Source: Pseudomonas lurida
Lineage (GTDB): Bacteria > Pseudomonadota > Gammaproteobacteria > Pseudomonadales > Pseudomonadaceae
Assembly: GCF_002563895.1 (NCBI RefSeq)
Contig: NZ_PDJB01000001.1
Span: 5,191,501 to 5,255,500, forward strand
Direction of reading: 5' to 3'
DNA: 64,000 bases
Position numbers and translations under genes: made by a program. Position 1 is the stretch's first letter. Each line of letters begins with the position of its first letter. This document shows, in pieces, positions 58,838 to 64,000 of this stretch. The notes beneath the pieces are model-generated. The model did not search any database. It was not told where the DNA came from and worked only from the letters and a program-made list of their open reading frames with translations.

Positions 58838-59716
58838 GGGGCCAGCAATGCGCTCGCGAAACGCCAGGTAATGCTTGAGCACCTGCACCGGCGCCTCGAT
58901 CTGCGGGTAGTGGCCGATATTGGCCAACAGCACCGTATCGGCGTGTGGCACCAACGCGCGGTAACGCTCCACCATGTGGGCGCCGGAAATCGGGTCGATC
59001 TCGCCATCGATCACTCGCAGCGGTACTTCACCCTGCTGCATCGCGTGCACCCAACGTTCACGCAGGCGTCGACGCTGAGGGATGTAGGCGATGAGTTTAT
59101 GCAGGATGCGCGTGCCTTCGTGAGAGTCGATCAGGCTCCAGAAATCATCCAGGGCACTTTCGCTGGGGCGGGTATTGGGGCCGAAAATCTGATTGAAGCT
59201 GTTCGCCAGGGCATTGCGTCCGAAGGCGCGGCCGATCATCCAGCCCAGGGGGCTGAGCAACATCTTCTGCACCAGGGCCGGGCGATGGGTTTCGGGAAAC
59301 AGGCCACCGTTGAGAAACACACAGCTGGCCATATGAAAGCGACCTTCGTAGTGCCTGGCGAGCAGTTCCTGGGCAACGCTGTCGCCGTAGTCATGGGCGA
59401 GCACGTGTACTGGCTGCTCCACGCGCAGGTGCTCGAGCAACGCTTGCTGCAGATCCGCCTGCTCCAGCAGGCAATAACCATGGTCCAAAGGTTTGGCCGA
59501 ATCGCCAAAGCCGAGCATGTCACAGGCAATTACCAGGTTTCGCTGGGCCAGGGGCTGCCACAGGTAATGCCAGTCCCAACTGGCAGTAGGGAAGCCATGG
59601 ATCAACAGCAACGGTTCTCCCTGCCCCGCCACCCAGTAGCGGATGGTGTGGCCGTGGAAGTCGAACGTCTGGCTGCGTTTGCGCCAGACACTCAGCGGGA
59701 TCTCGGCGAGTGGCAT
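58811..59716 (-). CDS. Alpha/beta hydrolase
   Basis: 301 aa. Catalytic pieces: the oxyanion HGFPTASWDW motif, the nucleophile region HDYGDSVAQELLA (Asp as nucleophile, as in haloalkane dehalogenase and epoxide hydrolase relatives), and a C-terminal His in IGHYPQIEAP. The final residues VWELACLR are read from a REP arm. Its start overlaps the aldolase-family stop by 1 bp, so it is coupled to that gene. Likely acts on an intermediate of the cluster's pathway. Confidence 0.9.
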   Translation of the reverse strand: MPLAEIPLSVWRKRSQTFDFHGHTIRYWVAGQGEPLLLIHGFPTASWDWHYLWQPLAQRNLVIACDMLGFGDSAKPLDHGYCLLEQADLQQALLEHLRVEQPVHVLAHDYGDSVAQELLARHYEGRFHMASCVFLNGGLFPETHRPALVQKMLLSPLGWMIGRAFGRNALANSFNQIFGPNTRPSESALDDFWSLIDSHEGTRILHKLIAYIPQRRRLRERWVHAMQQGEVPLRVIDGEIDPISGAHMVERYRALVPHADTVLLANIGHYPQIEAPVQVLKHYLAFRERIAGPVWELACLR

Positions 59717-60498
59717 CAGGTTTTATACCCAGGATCGAAGCTGTCCAACTTGCGCAGCAACGCCGGCCAGGCCAGCGCGCCCCCCATACCTTGAGCACTC
59801 TTTGTGACAGCCGCCACCATTGCCTTGGCGCCGGCAAGGATCTGCGGCCCGATGGCGATCAATTCGGCGCCGCCGTTTTGCGCCAGCACCTGGATGTCGC
59901 AGGCGCGCTGGAAGGTAAACATCATCAAAAAGGTGTCGGCGATGGTGCTGCCGCAGGTCAGCAGACCGTGGTTGTGCAACATCAGAAAGCTGTTTTCGCC
60001 CAGGTCGGCCTGCAGACGGGCCTTCTCTTCGTGGTTCAACGCCACCCCCTCGTAGGCGTGATAGGCCAGGCTCGACAGTACGAAGATCGATTGCTGGCTG
60101 ATCGGCAACACACCCTGCTTCTGCGCTGCCACCGCGACACCGGCAGCGGTGTGGGTATGCAACACACAGGTCACGTCGTGACGCACTTCATGGATGGCGC
60201 TGTGGATGGTGTAGCCCGCAGGGTTGATCTCGTACGGGCTGTCCATCAGTTTGTTGCCGGCTTGATCGACCTTGACCAGGCTCGACGCAGTGATCTCATG
60301 GAACATCAGCCCATAGGGGTTGATCAGGAAATCATCGGTGCCCGGCACCTTGGCGGAGATATGGGTGAAGATCAGGTCATCCCAACCATGCATCGCCACC
60401 AGGCGATAGCAGGCTGCCAGGTCGACGCGGGTTTGCCACTCGGCGGCGCTGACCTGATCTTTGACATTCTGTGGCGATAGAACGGGGGCTAGGCTCAC
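59716..60498 (-). CDS. Class II aldolase/adducin family protein
   Basis: 260 aa. Metal-binding His residues are seen in VLHTHTAAGVAVA (about 137) and in LMLHNHGLLTCG (about 195), with an acid in the substrate loop. The family includes fuculose-phosphate aldolase and related lyases, but many members are unassigned. First gene of the aldolase-hydrolase-SDR group on the minus strand. Substrate not known. Confidence 0.92.
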   Translation of the reverse strand: MSLAPVLSPQNVKDQVSAAEWQTRVDLAACYRLVAMHGWDDLIFTHISAKVPGTDDFLINPYGLMFHEITASSLVKVDQAGNKLMDSPYEINPAGYTIHSAIHEVRHDVTCVLHTHTAAGVAVAAQKQGVLPISQQSIFVLSSLAYHAYEGVALNHEEKARLQADLGENSFLMLHNHGLLTCGSTIADTFLMMFTFQRACDIQVLAQNGGAELIAIGPQILAGAKAMVAAVTKSAQGMGGALAWPALLRKLDSFDPGYKT

Positions 60499-60652
60499 GG
60501 TAACGACCTCCTTGGCGCACGTTATTGTTATTGTTTTTTTGAGTGATGGGCCAGTCTAGTCAGACGTCGGGGCTGCAGGAGTTGCCTTCGCAGCCAGCTT
60601 GATGGCCGTACGAGTCAGTGTTGAGAATAGTTTAAATTGCGCACAAGCAGTG

Positions 60653-61339
60653 TCAGAGAAGTGCCGCCAATAAAGGCACGGCAAACAGGTTGAGCAAGCC
60701 CGTCAGCACCATCACCAACCCTGCGACCGAGCCCTCTTCGCCCCCCACTTCATGCGCCCGGCTGACGCCCGCACCGTGGGCCCCTACCCCGAATAACGCG
60801 CCCCGCGCCAGAGGCGTGCGCAACGGTAACCACTTGAGCAGCACGCCGCCGAGCATGGCGCCAAACACACCGGTGAACATCACGAACACCGCCGTCAGCT
60901 CCGGTACGCCGCCAAGGTCGGAGGACACCGGCATGGCAAACGGCGTGGTAATGGAGCGCGGCACCAGCGACATCGTCACCGCACTGTCCAAGGCCAGGGC
61001 TTTGGCCAGGCCGAACGAAGTGGCGATGGACGCCGCGCTGCCCGCGACCATCCCCAGCAACAACGCCGACCAGTGCCGCGCCAACAGCCGCCGCTGTTGC
61101 CAGATCGGCACGGCGAACGCCACGGTCACCGGCCCGAGTACCAGCATCAGCCAGTGGGTGTCGGCCGCGTATTCGGCGTAGGCCGTGTTCATGGGCACGG
61201 CCACCGCCAGCAGCAGTACAGGCACCAGGATCAACGGCGACAACAGGTAGCGACCGGTGCGCCGGTAGATCCAGCGGCTGAAGATGTACGCCCCCAAGGT
61301 CAAGGCGAGCCAGAACACCGGCATCAGTTCAAGCTTCAT
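60653..61339 (-). CDS. lrgB: LrgB/CidB-family membrane protein
   Basis: 228 aa with about six membrane segments and the family block SVTMSLVPRSITTPFAM, then GGVPELTAVFVMFTGVFGA and GVGAHGAGVSRAHEVG. LrgB-type proteins act with LrgA/CidA in controlling cell lysis, murein hydrolase activity or export of small acids such as glycolate and pyruvate. It overlaps lrgA by 11 bp. The LysR gene upstream, divergent from lrgA, is the probable regulator. Confidence 0.93.
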   Translation of the reverse strand: MKLELMPVFWLALTLGAYIFSRWIYRRTGRYLLSPLILVPVLLLAVAVPMNTAYAEYAADTHWLMLVLGPVTVAFAVPIWQQRRLLARHWSALLLGMVAGSAASIATSFGLAKALALDSAVTMSLVPRSITTPFAMPVSSDLGGVPELTAVFVMFTGVFGAMLGGVLLKWLPLRTPLARGALFGVGAHGAGVSRAHEVGGEEGSVAGLVMVLTGLLNLFAVPLLAALL

Positions 61340-61700
61340 GGCGCAGCCTCCAGCGGCAGACCAGCTCCACGGTGAACGCCGTGACCAGCATCACCGCCAA
61401 GGTACTGAAACCGATCACCAGCAGGATGCGCCAACCGTCATTGCGCAGCAGGCCACCATAGTCCAACAGGCTCATCAAGGCGGGAATGAAGAACAGCAGC
61501 ATCTCGGCCATCAGCACGCCCGCGCCCAATTGCAGGGCCGCCGGCTTGACCAGGCCGCTGGCGAAGGTTGCCAACAACAGGCCCAGGCCCACGACGCCAC
61601 CGGGAACCGGCCACTTCAACCACACGGCCAGTTGGCAGCCAAGCAGGTAGATAGCCAGCAGTACGACCAGTTCAATGAACAAACGGATAAAACGTTTCAT
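61329..61700 (-). CDS. lrgA: LrgA/CidA-family holin-like protein
   Basis: 123 aa from the ATG at 61700; the open frame runs far upstream through the LysR gene but the family starts here (MKRFIRLFIELVVLLAIYLL). Four membrane segments, with the hallmark WPVPGGVVGLGLLL near residue 30 and a basic C-terminus. Overlaps lrgB by 11 bp, so they are co-translated. Confidence 0.92.
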   Translation of the reverse strand: MKRFIRLFIELVVLLAIYLLGCQLAVWLKWPVPGGVVGLGLLLATFASGLVKPAALQLGAGVLMAEMLLFFIPALMSLLDYGGLLRNDGWRILLVIGFSTLAVMLVTAFTVELVCRWRLRHEA

Positions 61701-61811
61701 GGGCTTTGGGTCCTCGCAGGCGCTCATTTTAGAGAGGCTCGCCCCATCCCCACAGCGAATTGTTAGACTGCCAGCCATTCCACTCTGGAATACGACGCCG
61801 GGAATCACACC

Positions 61812-62708
61812 ATGGAATTCAAACAGCTGCGCAGTTTTGTCGAAGTGATCCACCAGGGCGGATTTACCCAGGCCGGCAAAACCCTGCATATCAGCCAGTC
61901 CGCTGTCAGCAAGCAGGTCGCGCACTTGGAGCAAAGCCTCGGCACGCCACTGCTTGACCGGATAGGCTCGCAGATCCGCCTGACCGCCGCTGGCCACGTG
62001 GTCCTGCAACGTGCCGAAGCCATGCTGCGCCTGCAAAACGAGCTGCTCAGCGAATTGGATGACATGCAGCAATTGACCCGCGGTGAATTGCGCCTGGGCC
62101 TGCCATTGCTGGCGGGCGATACCTTGTTCGCCGGGTTGTTTGCCGAATACCGCAGGCGTTATCCGAACGTGACCATCCAACTGCTGGAAGGCGGCAGCCG
62201 CAATATCGAGCAGGCCATCCTGAGTGGTGAACTGGAAGTGGGGGGCAGCTTGAAGCCCAGCGACCCGGCATTTGCCTGGCAAGCGTTCTGCGACGAGCCC
62301 CTGGATGCGTTATTGCCGATCGATCATCCCCTGGCGGATAACGCCCAGGTACGCCTGGAGGAATTGGCCGAGACGCCGTTCCTGATGTACCAGCGCAGCT
62401 TCGTGCTGAACGACCGCCTGATGCAGGCATGTGAGCAACTGGGGTTTACGCCGAAGGAAATCGGTCGCAGTGGCCAGGCGGACTTCCTCGCCGCCCTGGT
62501 CGCCGCCGGCCAGGGCGTGGTGCTGCTGCCCAGTGTGGTCGCCCGTGGGCTGGTGCGGCCAGGCGTGGTACGCCTCACATTGAAGGCACCCGAGTACCTG
62601 CGCTGGGACATTGCGTTTATCTGGCGTGAGGGCGCCTATCTGTCGAAGGCCGCCCAGGCCTGGCTGGCGTTGCTGCGCGAATTTCCGGTCAAGCGCGCAG
62701 TGCAGTGA
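61812..62708 (+). CDS. LysR-family regulator next to lrgAB (CidR-like)
   Basis: 298 aa: HTH at about 15-55 (GGFTQAGKTLHISQSAVSKQ) and effector domain at 90-290. Divergent from lrgA with a 111-bp gap, the layout of CidR and its relatives, which respond to acetate or weak acids. Its end overlaps the flavodoxin gene end by 20 bp. Confidence 0.92.
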   Translation: MEFKQLRSFVEVIHQGGFTQAGKTLHISQSAVSKQVAHLEQSLGTPLLDRIGSQIRLTAAGHVVLQRAEAMLRLQNELLSELDDMQQLTRGELRLGLPLLAGDTLFAGLFAEYRRRYPNVTIQLLEGGSRNIEQAILSGELEVGGSLKPSDPAFAWQAFCDEPLDALLPIDHPLADNAQVRLEELAETPFLMYQRSFVLNDRLMQACEQLGFTPKEIGRSGQADFLAALVAAGQGVVLLPSVVARGLVRPGVVRLTLKAPEYLRWDIAFIWREGAYLSKAAQAWLALLREFPVKRAVQ

Positions 62709-63144
62709 CCAGTTCAGCCAGCCATGGCTCGGCATCGGCTTCCGGCGTGACGCTTTCACTGGCGTCCAGGCGCAGCATCGGCAGCACTTCGCGCACGCCC
62801 AGTTCGGCAAACAGCTCGCGCATCTGCTCACCGCCGCCACAGAAGGTGTCGCCATAGCTGGCGTCGCCCAGGCCGATCACCGCACCGGGCAGGCCGCGCC
62901 AGGCGGCCGGCAGTTGGTCGCGAATCATCGAATACAGCGGTTGCAGGTTGTCGGGCAGTTCGCCCATGCCGGTGGTGGAGGTCACCGCCAGGAAAGCATC
63001 CGGCGCAAACGCCTGCACATCCGCCAGGCTGGCGCGAGGGTTGTGCCAGGCCTCAAAACCGGCGGCATTGAGGATACCGGCAGCGTGACGGGCAACTTCT
63101 TCAGCCGTGCCGTAGACCGAGCCGGAAAGGATGGCGACTTTCAT
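62689..63144 (-). CDS. Flavodoxin-like protein (MioC type)
   Basis: 151 aa, from ATG 63144 (a TTG one codon earlier is possible). The FMN phosphate loop is LSGSVYGTAEEVA at residue 6, and GLGDASYGDTFCGGG binds the isoalloxazine ring. It is the short, single-domain form related to MioC and the FMN domain of sulfite reductase. It probably passes single electrons to a reductase; its partner is not in the window. Convergent with the LysR gene. Confidence 0.93.
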   Translation of the reverse strand: MKVAILSGSVYGTAEEVARHAAGILNAAGFEAWHNPRASLADVQAFAPDAFLAVTSTTGMGELPDNLQPLYSMIRDQLPAAWRGLPGAVIGLGDASYGDTFCGGGEQMRELFAELGVREVLPMLRLDASESVTPEADAEPWLAELVTALRA

Positions 63145-63273
63145 CAATCTGATCCTGTAGTTGAGCGAAAGCCTGGGATATTAACAGCTGGCGCAAATAT
63201 TTCGGCGCACCCCGTGCAACATTCAGGGCATGTCATAAACTGCCAACTTCAATCACAAGCCATGGACCGCTCA

Positions 63274-63741
63274 ATGATTAACGCCAAGCTGATGCAACTG
63301 GTTGTGAATGCATCCAACGACGGTATCGTCATTGCCGAACGCGAAGGCAAGGACAAGCCACTGATCTATGTCAACCCGGCATTCGAACGGCTGACCGGCT
63401 ACACCCTTGATGAAATCCTTTATCAGGATTGCCGCTTCCTGCAAGCGGGCGACCGCGACCAACCGGCCCTGATGGCCATCCGCGATGCCTTGGAAAGCGG
63501 CGGATCCTGCCGGGAAATCCTGCGCAATTATCGCAAGGACGGCAGTCACTTCTGGAACGAGCTGTCGCTTTCAACGGTATACAACGAGGCCGACAAGCAG
63601 ACTTACTTCGTCGGCGTGCAAAAGGACGTCACCCTCCAGATCAAGGCCCAGCAACGCGTGGCTCAACTGGAAGCCGAGCTGGCGCGGGTCGGGGCCGAGC
63701 TGGCGGCGCTCAAAGCGACGAGCGGATCTAACAAAATTTAG
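63274..63741 (+). CDS. Short LOV blue-light receptor (PpSB1/PfLOV type)
   Basis: 155 aa. The LOV core (about 15-120) has the flavin-reactive Cys53 in QDCRFLQ, RNYRKDGSHFWNEL, and FVGVQKDVTLQI. The C-terminal helix (AQQRVAQLEAELARVGAELA) is a dimerising coiled coil with no output domain. It follows the Pseudomonas putida SB1-LOV plan closely, including Cys position. Met at 63274 matches that family (MINA); an ATG four codons earlier is possible. Confidence 0.95.
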   Translation: MINAKLMQLVVNASNDGIVIAEREGKDKPLIYVNPAFERLTGYTLDEILYQDCRFLQAGDRDQPALMAIRDALESGGSCREILRNYRKDGSHFWNELSLSTVYNEADKQTYFVGVQKDVTLQIKAQQRVAQLEAELARVGAELAALKATSGSNKI

Positions 63742-63800
63742 AAAATACGTTCATTACGGAGGATAATGGCATTTTAACACCCCCTCACCGAGCTCGATCG

Positions 63801-64000
63801 ATGCAACGCGATGCGCTTCTGACCCAGGATGAGCTGGATTTCATTCAGAACATGCAGCACAACCCACAGCTCAACCTGCGGGATGCGTCGTCGAGCCTGA
63901 CCGTCAATGGCGGCGCGCAACTTCGCGATTTGCTCACTCGGCTGGCCGCCCACGACCACGTCACCCTCCAGGCGCAATTCGATAACCAGCAACTCACCTT
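63801..64000 (+). CDS. N-terminal part of an unknown protein, runs off the window
   Basis: 66 codons from an ATG at 63801 are open to the window end. The translation (MQRDALLTQDELDFIQNMQH onward, then VNGGAQLRDLLTRLAAHDHV) looks like a soluble Pseudomonas protein with an amphipathic N-terminus and a beta-type domain beginning. It resembles PilZ-type proteins by eye, but this is not certain. Codon use is normal for the strain. The minus-strand frame over the same bases is less convincing. Confidence 0.6.
   Translation, partial: MQRDALLTQDELDFIQNMQHNPQLNLRDASSSLTVNGGAQLRDLLTRLAAHDHVTLQAQFDNQQLT

Overview
The window looks like a chromosomal segment of a fluorescent pseudomonad (Pseudomonas fluorescens group). 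The reasons are the high-GC codon use, many copies of the GTGGGAGC-type REP/REPIN repeat typical of that group, the conserved blocks cysE-trmJ/suhB, queA-tgt-yajC-secD-secF with a neighbouring tRNA-Leu, cyoABCDE and norR/hmp, and close matches to pseudomonad photoreceptors (bacteriophytochrome and short LOV). All assignments come from reading the sequence; no database search was run.

Layout. 1-8.2 kb is core: the start of cysE, trmJ, suhB, a glycine-zipper envelope protein, the preprotein translocase helpers yajC-secD-secF, the queuosine genes queA-tgt, and tRNA-Leu(CAA). 8.2-19.1 kb is accessory. It begins with a LysR/zinc-type oxidoreductase/ABM-lipoprotein group flanked by the tRNA 3' end and a degenerate second copy of that end at 11.4 kb. 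Small hypothetical genes follow, then an antitoxin with an internally deleted PIN-toxin remnant. Next are a compact S-pyocin-type bacteriocin with a colicin E3-like ribonuclease domain, its cloacin-type immunity gene and a 166-aa unknown protein. The region ends with a lipoprotein and a 180-bp tandem repeat built from REP sequences.

19.1-30.1 kb holds a QseBC-like two-component system divergent from a PepSY/cytochrome b561 pair, then a sialidase-like protein, a membrane protein and an LTA-synthase-like phosphotransferase. After these come a cytochrome c, a single-domain response regulator and the bphO-bphP pair, in which the heme oxygenase makes the biliverdin chromophore for the phytochrome kinase. 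30.5-40.1 kb is mixed metabolism and signalling: a PhoD-like phosphatase, a PAS-GGDEF diguanylate cyclase, a solitary amino-acid binding protein with a LysR regulator and aminotransferase, two unknown proteins, and a Tat-exported aminotransferase resembling the pyoverdine-maturation enzyme PtaA. 40.2-51.4 kb holds the cytochrome bo3 quinol oxidase operon cyoABCDE, dsbB, the NO-detoxification pair hmp/norR with recognisable control sites, an EamA exporter and an AraC regulator.

51.4-60.5 kb is a candidate catabolic cluster for an unknown hydrophobic or acyl substrate: a large LuxR-type (LAL/MalT-like) regulator, a DUF1329 and a DUF1302 envelope protein, a multifunctional-enzyme-type short-chain dehydrogenase, an alpha/beta hydrolase and a class II aldolase-family protein. 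Its intergenic region carries a strong plus-strand terminator with no annotated gene before it, and a perfect inverted repeat. 60.6-64 kb ends with lrgA-lrgB and their LysR neighbour, a flavodoxin, a short LOV photoreceptor, and the start of another gene that runs off the window.
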